DNA of 42,276 nt from a bacterium. GTDB lineage: Bacteria; Bacillota; Clostridia; UBA1381. How positions within the stretch are numbered: position 1 is the stretch's first letter; each line of letters begins with the position of its first letter. Where the stretch lies: assembly GCA_030536655.1 (NCBI GenBank), contig JAUNPN010000010.1, positions 1-42,276 on the forward strand. Reading direction: 5' to 3'. The notes under the pieces are model-generated. The model did no database searches. It was not told the DNA's origin and saw only the letters and a program-made list of their open reading frames with translations. Positions 8,326-16,680 of the stretch are shown piece after piece. A program made the translations under genes and the position numbers.

Positions 8326-9660
8326 ATGAAAGTGATACATAAAACCAAACATCTATCATCATTTCGTATTATAATATCCGGCTTTGCACTGATGATTATA
8401 ACAGGCAGTATTCTTCTTATGCTGCCTGTTTCATCGCGTCCGGAGGGCGGTACGCCCTTTTTCGACGCTTTGTTTACGGCAACCTCGGCGGTATGCGTGA
8501 CGGGGCTTGTTATACATGATACGGCGGCTTATTGGTCAGAGTTTGGACAGCTTATAATAATGCTCCTTATTCAAGCCGGAGGTATGGGAATAGTTACTAC
8601 CGCCGTATCGCTTGCAATAATGTCAGGGCGAAAAATTAATCTTATGCAGCGCCGGACTTTGCAGGAGGCAATTTCTGCCCGGCATATAGGAGGTATTGTG
8701 CGTCTTACCGTGTTTATTATTAAAACCACAATAATCGTAGAATTTATCGGCGCGGCGGTTATGTCGCCCGTTTTTATAAAAAATTTTGGGATTTTAAAGG
8801 GGATATGGTATTCGCTGTTTCATTCGGTTTCCGCTTTCTGCAATGCGGGCTTTGACCTTATGGGAGCAAAAGAGCCATTTTCATCGCTTACCGCGTTTGC
8901 CGAAAATCCGCTTATAAATATTACGGTTATGCTGCTGATTATAACGGGAGGCATAGGCTTTTTGACCTGGGAGGATATTAGGATAAATAAATTCAGAATA
9001 AAAAAATATAGTATGCAAAGTAAAATGATTCTTACTGTTACGGCAATTCTGATTATCGTTCCGGCAATATATTTTTATTTTGGAGAATATACAGATATGC
9101 CGCAGGAAAAGCGCGTATTGGTCTCGCTTTTTCAATCGGTAACGCCGAGGACGGCGGGGTTTAATACGGTTGACTTATCTGAGATGAGGTCTGATTCTAA
9201 GGCGGTTATGACTGTGCTTATGCTTATAGGCGGCTCGCCCGGTTCAACTGCCGGCGGTATGAAAACAACTACTGCCGCTGTGTTGATATGCTGCGCCGTA
9301 TCGGTTTTCAGACGGCATGAAAGCGCGGGATGCTTCGGAAGGAGAATACCGGCGGATGCTATATACCGCGCGGCGACAATACTTGTAATGTATCTTGCGT
9401 TGTTTTTCGGCGGAGGTCTTATAATAAGCCGTTTGGAAGCGCTGCCGATAGGCGAATGTTTATTTGAAACAGCGTCCGCTATAGGAACTGTCGGACTTTC
9501 TCTCGGAATAACAACATCTCTCGGAACAGTGTCAAGGATAATTCTTATTTTACTTATGTTCTTTGGACGCGTCGGAGGTTTAACTTTAATATTTGCGGCG
9601 CTTTCAAATAAAACGAAAATAAATTCACAGCTGCCGCAGGAACAGGTAACAGTCGGATAA
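8326..9660 (+). CDS. ktrB: KtrB/TrkH-family potassium channel subunit
   Basis: The membrane subunit of a Ktr-type potassium uptake system. The 444 residues match the KtrB length and are shorter than proteobacterial TrkH. It shows the family's four pseudo-repeats with pore-loop glycines: TSAVCVTGLVIHD, SVSAFCNAGFDLMG, SVTPRTAGFNTVDLSEM and ETASAIGTVGLSLGITTSLG. The repeated segment IGGSPGSTAGGMKTTT is typical. It is preceded by AAGGAATG and followed after 17 bases by ktrA, so the two form one unit. Regulation by the repeats directly upstream is proposed. Confidence 0.93.
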   Translation: MKVIHKTKHLSSFRIIISGFALMIITGSILLMLPVSSRPEGGTPFFDALFTATSAVCVTGLVIHDTAAYWSEFGQLIIMLLIQAGGMGIVTTAVSLAIMSGRKINLMQRRTLQEAISARHIGGIVRLTVFIIKTTIIVEFIGAAVMSPVFIKNFGILKGIWYSLFHSVSAFCNAGFDLMGAKEPFSSLTAFAENPLINITVMLLIITGGIGFLTWEDIRINKFRIKKYSMQSKMILTVTAILIIVPAIYFYFGEYTDMPQEKRVLVSLFQSVTPRTAGFNTVDLSEMRSDSKAVMTVLMLIGGSPGSTAGGMKTTTAAVLICCAVSVFRRHESAGCFGRRIPADAIYRAATILVMYLALFFGGGLIISRLEALPIGECLFETASAIGTVGLSLGITTSLGTVSRIILILLMFFGRVGGLTLIFAALSNKTKINSQLPQEQVTVG

Positions 9661-9677
9661 TAAAGGAGTGGTATACA

Positions 9678-10325
9678 ATGAAATCAATACTGTTGATAGG
9701 AATGGGAAGGTTCGGAAGGCATGCGGCCGGAAAGCTGAACGAGCTTGGTCATCAGGTTATGGCTGTCGATAATTGCGAGGAAAGAATAAACACTGTTTTG
9801 CCTATAGTGACAAACGCGCAGATAGGCGACAGCACTAACGAGGATTTTATGTCGTCTTTGGGCGTAAGGAATTATGACGTATGTATCGTGGCGATAGGCG
9901 ATAATTTTCAAAGCTCTCTTGAAACAACTTCTCTTTTAAAGGAGCTTGGCGCACAGCTTGTGGTTGCAAGAGCGGCAAATGATGTTCAGGCAAAATTTCT
10001 TTTAAGAAACGGGGCGGACGATGTTGTTTATCCCGAAAAGCAGCTTGCCATATGGACGGCAATCCGCTATACATCGGAGCATATCCTCGATTATATAGAG
10101 CTTGACAACGATTATGCAATATTTGAAATCACCGTTCCCTCAAATTGGGTCGGAAAAACAATAAGTCAAATTGACATTCGCAAAAAGTATAAGATAAATA
10201 TAATAGCTCTGAAAAACAACAACAAAATAAATCTTAACGTACACCCCGATACTGTTCTTGAACAATCTGAAACGATGCTTGTTCTCGGAGATTATAAGGA
10301 TATTCAAAAATGCTTTCGTATTTGA
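9678..10325 (+). CDS. ktrA: KtrA/TrkA-family potassium uptake regulatory subunit (RCK_N + RCK_C)
   Basis: The cytoplasmic gating ring protein of the Ktr system; its family binds nucleotides in the N-domain. The 215 residues contain a Rossmann-type RCK_N domain (GMGRFGRHAAG at 8-18, acidic end of strand 2 at AVDNCEE) and a C-terminal RCK_C domain from about 135 (KINIIALKNNN ... VHPDTVLEQSE). In other Firmicutes the RCK_C domain of KtrA binds c-di-AMP. The paired isoleucines and the HP dipeptide seen here are compatible with that, but binding is not shown. It is adjacent to ktrB. Confidence 0.93.
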   Translation: MKSILLIGMGRFGRHAAGKLNELGHQVMAVDNCEERINTVLPIVTNAQIGDSTNEDFMSSLGVRNYDVCIVAIGDNFQSSLETTSLLKELGAQLVVARAANDVQAKFLLRNGADDVVYPEKQLAIWTAIRYTSEHILDYIELDNDYAIFEITVPSNWVGKTISQIDIRKKYKINIIALKNNNKINLNVHPDTVLEQSETMLVLGDYKDIQKCFRI

Positions 10326-10361
10326 TTTGAAAAGCGGGATTTTGAAGGGAGACATTCCGTT

Positions 10362-10526
10362 ATGGAGGATATTCTGTTAATCATAATGTTTGCAGTCGTT
10401 ATAATATACGGATATTTTGTTATAGGGGCAGTCGGCAAATTTTTAGCGGAAAATTATAAAGGATTCGAGCAGGACGAATACTGCGAAGAAGAAGAAAAAA
10501 ATGATGAAAACATTGATATAAAATAA
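10362..10526 (+). CDS. small single-span membrane protein between ktrA and kdpD, function unknown
   Basis: A 54-residue protein. The first 29 residues are hydrophobic (MEDILLIIMFAVVIIYGYF...), followed by a strongly acidic tail with five consecutive E/E/E/E/K-type residues and further D/E. It is preceded by GAAGGGAG. It begins 36 bases after ktrA and its end overlaps the kdpDE promoter. I do not recognise a family. The acidic cytoplasmic or external tail and the position suggest an accessory to the potassium systems, which is an inference only. Confidence 0.6.
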   Translation: MEDILLIIMFAVVIIYGYFVIGAVGKFLAENYKGFEQDEYCEEEEKNDENIDIK

Positions 10527-10541
10527 AAAAAGCTGTATAAT
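10513..10541 (+). promoter_or_regulatory. sigma-A promoter of kdpDE
   Basis: TTGATA (10513-10518), a 17-base spacer, then TATAAT (10536-10541). It overlaps the 3' end of the small gene before it and lies 22 bases ahead of the kdpD start. No TTA(A)NAC repeats are nearby, so basal expression independent of KdpE is likely. Confidence 0.7.
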
Positions 10542-10562
10542 ATCGATAGAGGTGAAGTTAGT

Positions 10563-13250
10563 ATGGAAAGACAAAATCCCGATGTGATTTTAAAGGCTAT
10601 AAATGAAGAAAATACATATATGACAAAGGGACAGCTTAAAATATTTTTCGGATATGCCGCCGGAGTGGGCAAAACATACGCCATGCTTCAAGCCGCACGC
10701 GCGGCAAAGGAAAAGGGTGTTGACGTTGTTGTGGGATATGTAGAATCACATGCCAGACCTCAGACAGCCGCGCTGTTGGAGGGACTTGAACAGATCCCGA
10801 CGCTTAATATAGAATATAACGGTATTTCGCTCAAAGAATTTGATTTAAACTCAGCGCTTAAAAGAAAGCCTAAACTTATTATAGTTGACGAGTTTGCGCA
10901 TACCAATGCCAAAGGATGCAGGCACACAAAAAGATATCAGGATATTGAGGAGCTTTTAAATGCCGGAATTGACGTATATACAACCGTTAATGTTCAGCAC
11001 ATAGAAAGTCTTAACGACGATGTTGCGGCAATTACGGGAGTAGTTGTGCGCGAGCGCATACCCGATTATGTCTTTGACAAGGCACAGCAGGTTGAAATGG
11101 TTGACATTGAGCCGCAGGATTTAATTGAAAGGCTTAACGAGGGCAGCGTCTACAAGCCGGCTCAGGCACAAAGGGCTGTTGAAAACTTTTTTACTGTAGA
11201 TAATCTGACAGCTCTGCGTGAAATTGCCCTGCGCCGCTGCGCCGACCGCATGAATTTACGCGCTGAGAACGCACGGTTAAGGAATAATCGTAACTATCAT
11301 ACAGACGAGCATATTCTCGTATGTCTTTCTGCCTCGCCGTCAAATGCAAAGATTATAAGAACGGCGGCAAAAATGGCAAATGCGTTTCGCGGAATGTTTA
11401 CCGCGTTATTCGTGGAAACACCGTCCTTTTCATTGATGGATGATGATAACAAAAACAGGCTGAGAGCCAATATCCGCCTTGCGCAGCAGCTTGGAGCAAG
11501 AATAGAAACGGTATACGGCGAGGACATAGCATATCAGATTTCCGAGTTTGCAAGGCTGTCGGGAGTTTCAAAAATCGTTATGGGACGCAGCGACATTGTT
11601 TTTGGCAGAGTGTGGAGAAAGAAGCCGCTTACGGAGCGTCTTATAGAGTACGCACCAAATATAGATATTCATATAATCCCCGACGGTACATCTGCTATAT
11701 CCAGAATAAAAAAATGCGCAAATAACAATATTGTGTTTTCTATGCGTGATATACTAAAAAGTTCGGGACTTCTGATTGCCGCTACATGGCTTGGACTGCT
11801 GTTTAGCTGGCTTGGTTTCGGCGAAGCGAATATAATAATGGTTTATATTCTAAGCGTGCTTATTATATCTGTAGTAACGAAACATCAGATATACAGTCTT
11901 GTTTCGTCCATAGCGAGCGTTATAATATTTAACTTTTTGTTTACCGATCCTAAACTGACGCTTCTTGCGTATGATAAGGATTATATTATTACATTTCCCG
12001 TTATGTTTATGGCTGCGCTGATTACGGGAACGCTTGCGGCAAGGCTTAAAAATCACGCAAAACAATCTGCAAGGGCTGCCTACAGAACGCGTATTCTGCT
12101 CGATACAAACCAGCTCTTGAGTCAAGCGCTTAAACAGCAGGAGGTATTTGATACAACGGCGCGTCAGATTATAAAGCTGCTTGAGAGGAATATAATTATT
12201 TATCCCGCACAAAACAGAGCATTATCCGAACCGATCGGTTATCCTGTGTCAGAGGGCGGAAATATTGAATATTTGACGGAGAACCACGAAAAAGCGGTTG
12301 CCGAATGGGTTTTGAGAAACAATAAGCATGCCGGTGCCACAACCGACACCATTGGCAATGCACATTGCTTGTATCTGGCGATACGAAACGGAGAAAGAGT
12401 GTACGGAGTAATCGGAGTAGAAGCAAAGAATGCACCTATCGACAGCTTTGAAAACGGTATAATGCTTTCAATATTGGGCGAGTGTGCGCTTGCACTGGAA
12501 AATATACAAAATGCGGCTGAAAAAAACAATGCTGAAATTATGGCTAAAAATGAACAGCTCAGAGCAAACCTTCTGCGCGCCATATCTCATGACCTGCGGA
12601 CACCGCTTACATCTATTATGGGCAATGCCGACAATCTGATTTCAAACGGCAATTTCTTTGACGACAATACAAAAAAGCACATATACAAGGATATTTATGA
12701 CGACTCAATGTGGCTTATAAATCTTGTCGAAAACCTTTTGTCCGTTACGCGGATTGAAGACGGCAAAATGAAACTCAATTTGTCCTTTGAGCTTGTCGAT
12801 GAAATTATATCGGAGGCTCTCAGGCATATAAATAACAAGGATAATGCGCATAAAATTAAGGTCATAAGTTCCGATGATTTGTTTCTTGTAAACGTTGATG
12901 CAAAGTTGATTGCTCAGGTCGTAATGAATCTGGTTGATAACGCGATTAAATATACGCCCGGCGGATCCGAAATTGTAATTGAAACCAAAAAACGCGGCGA
13001 TAAAATCTATGTGTCGGTGGCGGATAACGGAGCGGGAATACCCGATGAAATGAAAGGCAAGGTTTTTGATATGTTTTTTAGCGGCGCAAACAGTATCGCA
13101 GACAGCAGAAGAAGCATAGGACTCGGATTGTCTTTGTGCAAAAGTATCGTATCGGTTCATGGCGGAGAGATATATGTGTCTGACAATTCGCCTAAGGGAA
13201 CTGTTTTCACATTTACGCTGCCGTTGGAGGAGGTAAAACTGCATGAATAA
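10563..13250 (+). CDS. kdpD: KdpD, potassium-limitation sensor histidine kinase
   Basis: A full-length 895-residue membrane sensor that phosphorylates KdpE. Domains in order: the KdpD domain with Walker A GYAAGVGKT (30-38) and DEFAHTN (109-115); a universal-stress-protein domain (about 248-372); four membrane helices (about 400-492); a GAF-like region; HisKA with ISHDLRTPLTS (His676); and HATPase (NLVDNAIKYTPGG, DNGAGIPDEM, GLGLSLCKS). In the USP domain SAS at 256-258 is followed after exactly 20 residues by FTALF. This matches the SxS-x20-FTAxY c-di-AMP motif described for Staphylococcus KdpD, except for the last residue. The stop overlaps kdpE by eight bases. Confidence 0.97.
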   Translation: MERQNPDVILKAINEENTYMTKGQLKIFFGYAAGVGKTYAMLQAARAAKEKGVDVVVGYVESHARPQTAALLEGLEQIPTLNIEYNGISLKEFDLNSALKRKPKLIIVDEFAHTNAKGCRHTKRYQDIEELLNAGIDVYTTVNVQHIESLNDDVAAITGVVVRERIPDYVFDKAQQVEMVDIEPQDLIERLNEGSVYKPAQAQRAVENFFTVDNLTALREIALRRCADRMNLRAENARLRNNRNYHTDEHILVCLSASPSNAKIIRTAAKMANAFRGMFTALFVETPSFSLMDDDNKNRLRANIRLAQQLGARIETVYGEDIAYQISEFARLSGVSKIVMGRSDIVFGRVWRKKPLTERLIEYAPNIDIHIIPDGTSAISRIKKCANNNIVFSMRDILKSSGLLIAATWLGLLFSWLGFGEANIIMVYILSVLIISVVTKHQIYSLVSSIASVIIFNFLFTDPKLTLLAYDKDYIITFPVMFMAALITGTLAARLKNHAKQSARAAYRTRILLDTNQLLSQALKQQEVFDTTARQIIKLLERNIIIYPAQNRALSEPIGYPVSEGGNIEYLTENHEKAVAEWVLRNNKHAGATTDTIGNAHCLYLAIRNGERVYGVIGVEAKNAPIDSFENGIMLSILGECALALENIQNAAEKNNAEIMAKNEQLRANLLRAISHDLRTPLTSIMGNADNLISNGNFFDDNTKKHIYKDIYDDSMWLINLVENLLSVTRIEDGKMKLNLSFELVDEIISEALRHINNKDNAHKIKVISSDDLFLVNVDAKLIAQVVMNLVDNAIKYTPGGSEIVIETKKRGDKIYVSVADNGAGIPDEMKGKVFDMFFSGANSIADSRRSIGLGLSLCKSIVSVHGGEIYVSDNSPKGTVFTFTLPLEEVKLHE

Positions 13251-13941
13251 AATATTGATTTTGGTTGTCGAGGATGATAAGCCGGTGCGTAATCTTATCA
13301 CGACAACATTAGGAACACATAATTATAATTACTTAACGGCGGTAAACGGTAAGGAAGCTATTATGGAAGCGTCCTCGCACAATCCGGATATAATCCTGCT
13401 CGATTTGGGACTGCCGGATTTGGACGGCGTGGAAATCATACAGAAAATCAGAACATGGTCAAATGTTCCGATTATAGTAATAAGCGCAAGGAGTGAGGAT
13501 GCGGATAAAATCGAGGCTCTTGATGCGGGTGCGGACGATTATCTCACCAAGCCGTTTTCCGTAGGTGAGCTTTTGGCAAGAATACGTGTAGCACAAAGGC
13601 GTATTTCATTTACAAAGGGCGACAGAGATGCGGAATCTGTGTTTGTAAACGGAAGCTTGCGTATTGACTATGCTGCGGGCTGCGCATATTTAGACAAAGA
13701 CGAGCTGAAGCTAACGCCTATTGAATACAAGCTGCTGTGCCTTTTGTCAAAAAATATCGGTAAGGTTTTGACGCATACCTTTATCACTCAGAAAATCTGG
13801 GGAAGTAATTGGAGCAACAATGTCGCATCATTACGGGTGTTTATGGCGACACTTAGAAAAAAACTTGAAAGTGCGCCCGATTCACCTCAGTATATTCAAA
13901 CGCATATCGGTATTGGGTATCGTATGATAAGGGTAGAATAA
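13243..13941 (+). CDS. kdpE: KdpE, OmpR-family response regulator
   Basis: The DNA-binding partner of KdpD; it activates potassium uptake genes. The 232 residues contain a receiver domain with phosphoacceptor Asp54 (ILLDLGLPDLDG), the conserved acidic pair at 10-12, and the TKPF lysine near 106. A winged-helix Trans_reg_C domain (about 135-230) ends with IQTHIGIGYRM. The ATG lies inside the kdpD 3' end, so translation is coupled. Candidate binding sites lie before kdp (3083-3109) and ktrB (8207-8254). Confidence 0.96.
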   Translation: MNKILILVVEDDKPVRNLITTTLGTHNYNYLTAVNGKEAIMEASSHNPDIILLDLGLPDLDGVEIIQKIRTWSNVPIIVISARSEDADKIEALDAGADDYLTKPFSVGELLARIRVAQRRISFTKGDRDAESVFVNGSLRIDYAAGCAYLDKDELKLTPIEYKLLCLLSKNIGKVLTHTFITQKIWGSNWSNNVASLRVFMATLRKKLESAPDSPQYIQTHIGIGYRMIRVE

Positions 13942-13964
13942 TATACCGACTACGGTTTAACAGC

Positions 13965-14003
13965 GCGGCAAGATGCGCCGCTTATCTTTTTCCAAACTTA
14001 TAA
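13965..14003 (-). repeat. partial, inverted copy of the GTTTGG palindromic repeat; doubles as kdpE terminator
   Basis: On the minus strand this reads TTATAAGTTTGG and then AAAAAGATAAGCGGC, followed by GCATCTTGCCGC, the same as the left arm of the units at 18196 and 27359. The right arm is missing. On the plus strand the same bases form a GCGGC/GCCGC hairpin followed by TTATCTTTTT, 24 bases past the kdpE stop, a plausible intrinsic terminator. Confidence 0.75.
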
Positions 14004-14034
14004 GATTTATCCGTCTTGATTTTCTTTACCGATA

Positions 14035-14093
14035 TTGTTTTTCTGCTGTCATAGTGGTATAATATCAATATGTTCAAGTGTTTAAACATATTG
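14035..14093 (+). promoter_or_regulatory. promoter and ArsR-type operator
   Basis: TTGTTT (14035-14040), 17 bases, TATAAT (14058-14063). A perfect 9-base inverted repeat CAATATGTT (14066-14074) / AACATATTG (14085-14093) lies over the start of transcription and next to the ribosome binding site. An inverted repeat here suits autorepression by the ArsR protein encoded next. Confidence 0.7.
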
Positions 14094-14102
14094 GAGGTAA
14101 TA

Positions 14103-14462
14103 ATGAATAACACGGTTAAAGACATAGAAAGATTACAGTCAGAATTTGCAAAATGTCAAAAATTATTTACTGCTTTAGGCGATGAAACGCGCCTGCGGTT
14201 GATTTGCATTATGCTCGGCGGAGACTGTCACGGCAGCCGCGTTGTTGATATAGCGAAAAAAACACATTTATCAAGACCGGCTGTATCACATCATATGCAA
14301 ATATTAAAGGATATTGGATTTGTTAAAACAAGAAAAGAAGGCACATATATTTATTATTATCTGTCTCCGGAAAACAGTGATATAGAAAATATGATACGGT
14401 TGTTTTCCGATATTAAACAAATCATGCATAATGCACCGGACAGAAGCGGTGAAGAATATTAA
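14103..14462 (+). CDS. ArsR-family winged-helix transcriptional regulator
   Basis: A 119-residue repressor-type protein. The ATG at 14103 is chosen because GGAGG stands five bases upstream; an earlier ATG at 14070 lies in the operator. The fold is recognisable: FTALGDETRLRLICIMLGG, then VVDIAKKTHLSRPAVSHHMQ (recognition helix), then a wing VKTRKEGTYIYYYLS. The protein has few cysteines (near the N-terminus and GDCHG), without a clear CxC metal-binding motif, so the ligand may not be a metal. The following nitroreductase and pyridoxamine-oxidase-like genes are the likely targets. Confidence 0.9.
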   Translation: MNNTVKDIERLQSEFAKCQKLFTALGDETRLRLICIMLGGDCHGSRVVDIAKKTHLSRPAVSHHMQILKDIGFVKTRKEGTYIYYYLSPENSDIENMIRLFSDIKQIMHNAPDRSGEEY

Positions 14463-14474
14463 GGAGGAATCAGC

Positions 14475-15140
14475 ATGGAACTTATGGAAGCAATGAAAAA
14501 TCGTCATTCGGTGCGTTCTTATAATGACCGAAAAATTGACGGAACGGTAAAAAAAGAATTACTTGCCTTTATTGAAGAATGCAATAAAGAGAGCGGACTT
14601 CATATGCAGCTTGTTCTCAACGAACCGAAAGCATTTGACGGATTTATGGCACATTACGGTAAATTTTCCGGCGTCAAAAACTATATTGCGATGATTGGGA
14701 AAAAGGACGCCGGATTAGAGGAAAAATGTGGGTATTACGGTGAAAAAGTTGTATTAAAAGCGCAGCAGCTTGGGCTTAATACTTGTTGGGTGGCAATGAC
14801 ATACAGCAAAATAAAAACAGCTTTTCAGATTGATAAAGGTGAAAAACTCTGTGTAGTCATTGCGATCGGCTATGGTACAACACAGGGCGCAGCACATCAA
14901 TCAAAAGCAAGGGAAGCGGTAATGAATGTGAACGGCGCCGTTCCGGCATGGTTTCAAAAAGGCATTGACGCCGCGCTTTTAGCGCCTACAGCCATGAACC
15001 AACAAAAGTTTTTAATTTCACTTGACGGAAATAATGTATCGATAAAAGCAGGGATGGGGTTTTATACAAAACTTGACCTGGGTATTGTAAAATGCCATTT
15101 TGAAATCGGAGCCGGTGCAGATAATTTTCAATGGAAATAA
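14475..15140 (+). CDS. nitroreductase-family protein
   Basis: An FMN-dependent oxidoreductase fold, 221 residues. The N-terminal RHSVRSYNDRKI (11-22) is the usual flavin-phosphate contact. The centre has YYGEKVVLKAQQLGLNTCWV, and a further block AALLAPTAMNQQKF (about 168-181) is typical of the putative TM1586-type nitroreductases. It begins 12 bases after the ArsR gene with AAGGAGG, so the two form an operon. The substrate is unknown. Grouping with a pyridoxamine-oxidase-fold protein suggests reductive detoxification, which is an inference. Confidence 0.88.
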   Translation: MELMEAMKNRHSVRSYNDRKIDGTVKKELLAFIEECNKESGLHMQLVLNEPKAFDGFMAHYGKFSGVKNYIAMIGKKDAGLEEKCGYYGEKVVLKAQQLGLNTCWVAMTYSKIKTAFQIDKGEKLCVVIAIGYGTTQGAAHQSKAREAVMNVNGAVPAWFQKGIDAALLAPTAMNQQKFLISLDGNNVSIKAGMGFYTKLDLGIVKCHFEIGAGADNFQWK

Positions 15141-15150
15141 ATATGCAAAA

Positions 15151-15276
15151 ACAGATTTTTATGTGTTTAGAACAGTGGAAAGTGTTTCCGAAGAAATGCG
15201 GCGCGGGCAGCGGTGCGGACGGCTGTTTCAGAGAATGGAGCACAGCAGTCTTGAAGAAGGGTGTGATGTGTTATGA
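15151..15276 (+). pseudogene. possible remnant of a small gene upstream of the pyridoxamine-oxidase-like gene
   Basis: This frame reads TDFYVFRTVESVSEEM, then RRGQRCGRLFQRMEHSS, then LEEGCDVL and a stop. It has protein-like composition, but no ATG with a ribosome binding site begins it; in-frame ATG codons appear only at 15196 and 15235. Its TGA overlaps the next ATG (ATGA at 15273-15276), which is typical of translational coupling. It may be the 3' end of a gene that lost its start. A competing 61-codon frame from 15131 looks less protein-like. Confidence 0.3.
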
Positions 15277-15743
15277 GAAGAAAAGACAGAGAAGTAACGG
15301 ATTTCGTGAAAATTGAAAATATCATAAGCCGATGCGGCTGTTGCAGGATCGGTTTTTATGACGACGGGGAAGTATACATTGTTCCTCTGAGTTTTGGATA
15401 TGAAGCAAAGGATGATACCTATGTTTTGTATTTTCATGGAGCAAAAGAGGGGCGAAAGATTGATTTGATTCGGAAAAATCCTTATGCAGGCTTTGAAATG
15501 GATACAGATTATGCTGTTAATGAGGCAGATACTGCCTGCGGTTATTCGGCGCGTTTTCAGAGCGTAATCGGAAGCGGTATTGTCAGTATAGTATCAGATC
15601 CTGAGGAAAAAAAGCGGGGACTTATCCTTCTCATGGAGCATAATACAGGTAAACAGGGCTGGGATTTTGATGAGAAAATGATTAATGCGGTTACGGTGTT
15701 TAAGTTAGAAGTAACAAAAATAAGCTGTAAAGAACATCAGTAA
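15273..15743 (+). CDS. pyridoxamine 5'-phosphate oxidase-family (NimA-like) protein
   Basis: A flavin-binding split-barrel protein of 156 residues. The N-terminus MRRKDREVTD followed by a helix, then CGCCRIGFYDDGEVYIVPLS and the later YFHGAKEGRKIDLIRKNP, are hallmarks of the pyridoxamine-oxidase/NimA-type family, some members of which are linked to nitroimidazole resistance. It probably belongs to the ArsR-nitroreductase operon, which ends in the terminator at 15771. Cofactor use and substrate are not determinable here. Confidence 0.87.
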   Translation: MRRKDREVTDFVKIENIISRCGCCRIGFYDDGEVYIVPLSFGYEAKDDTYVLYFHGAKEGRKIDLIRKNPYAGFEMDTDYAVNEADTACGYSARFQSVIGSGIVSIVSDPEEKKRGLILLMEHNTGKQGWDFDEKMINAVTVFKLEVTKISCKEHQ

Positions 15744-15770
15744 TACAAATTTCGATTTGCCGGTAAGGCG

Positions 15771-15802
15771 ACGGTTGTTTAGAAATAAGCAGCCGTTTTT
15801 TT
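15771..15802 (+). terminator. intrinsic terminator of the ArsR-nitroreductase operon
   Basis: An 11-base stem ACGGTTGTTTA (15771-15781) / TAAGCAGCCGT (15786-15796) with two G-U wobbles, loop GAAA, followed by seven T. Confidence 0.85.
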
Positions 15803-15820
15803 ATTTGATTTATAAACGGT

Positions 15821-15890
15821 GTCATTTCATGTCAACTTGTTGGCATTTCGTGCAATGAAGCTTGCGCAGTGTAAACTTTTTTGTTACAAT
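15821..15890 (+). promoter_or_regulatory. putative LytTR operator and promoter of the two-component operon
   Basis: Direct repeats GTCATTTCAT (15821-15830) and GGCATTTCGT (15842-15851) are separated by 11 bases. This closely resembles the GGCATTTCAT-N11-GGCATTTCAT site known for the LytTR regulator YpdB. TTGCGC (15862-15867), a 17-base spacer and TACAAT (15885-15890) follow. The -35 box is weak, as expected for activated promoters. Its position ahead of a LytTR gene suggests autoregulation. A second weaker promoter (TTGCGA-N17-TATCAT) may follow at about 15895. Confidence 0.65.
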
Positions 15891-15960
15891 ATACTTGCGA
15901 AACGGCAAAGTTTATGGTATCATTAAGGGGTAGAGATTTTTATATTATAGGAGTGATACC

Positions 15961-16680
15961 ATGAATATAGTAATCTGTGAGGATGATAATTCCTTCAGAC
16001 ATAAAATAGAGGAAATGACAGCTATGTATGCGGCGAAAAACCAATCTAATTCTGTATGCGTTCTTTCAACGGATGATGCGGAAAAGGTTATTGAGTACGC
16101 GGCGAAAAACAGCGAGCTTACGATCTACTTCCTTGACATTCAGCTTCAGGGCAGCCTTACCGGCTTTGATATTGCCTCGGAGATAAGGAAAAGGGACTGG
16201 AACAGCTCTATTGTATTTATCACAAGCTATAAGGAGAAGATTACTCTGACCTATGACTACAAGCTTGAGCTGCTTGATTACATAATAAAAACCGAGCCGG
16301 AAAAGCTTGAGCCGAAGGTATATGAATGCCTGCGCATTGCGGAGAGCCGTCAAAACAGCGGATATGACGGCGCACTGACTGTGCTTTCAAAGCGCTTCAA
16401 TACTACAATTCCGTTTAAGGATATATATATGATTGAAGCCTTAAAGGGCTCACATAAGCTTCTCCTTCATCACTCCAATGGTCTGTTTGAATTTTATTCC
16501 TCGATAAACGAGGTGCTGACCCGCCTTGATGATAGGTTTCTGCGCTGTCATAAGGCGGTTATCGTCAACACCGACCGAATCAGGACGGTAGATAAAAAGG
16601 AACATATTATCTACCTTGATAATGGGTGCAGCTGCGAGTATGCGCCCAAAAGCAGGGAGTGCAAGGCTTATGGAATTTGA
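15961..16680 (+). CDS. LytTR-family (AgrA-like) response regulator
   Basis: A 239-residue regulator: receiver domain (1-125) with acidic residues at 7-9, phosphoacceptor Asp59 in YFLDIQLQG and the TSYKEK segment, followed by a LytTR DNA-binding domain (about 140-238; KDIYMIEALKGSHKLLLHHS, FLRCHKAVIVNTDRI). LytTR proteins bind pairs of direct repeats about 21-22 bases apart. Three such pairs with the same promoter geometry lie in this window (15821, 21498, 30133). It overlaps the kinase gene that follows. No agrB or agrD gene is nearby. Confidence 0.95.
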   Translation: MNIVICEDDNSFRHKIEEMTAMYAAKNQSNSVCVLSTDDAEKVIEYAAKNSELTIYFLDIQLQGSLTGFDIASEIRKRDWNSSIVFITSYKEKITLTYDYKLELLDYIIKTEPEKLEPKVYECLRIAESRQNSGYDGALTVLSKRFNTTIPFKDIYMIEALKGSHKLLLHHSNGLFEFYSSINEVLTRLDDRFLRCHKAVIVNTDRIRTVDKKEHIIYLDNGCSCEYAPKSRECKAYGI

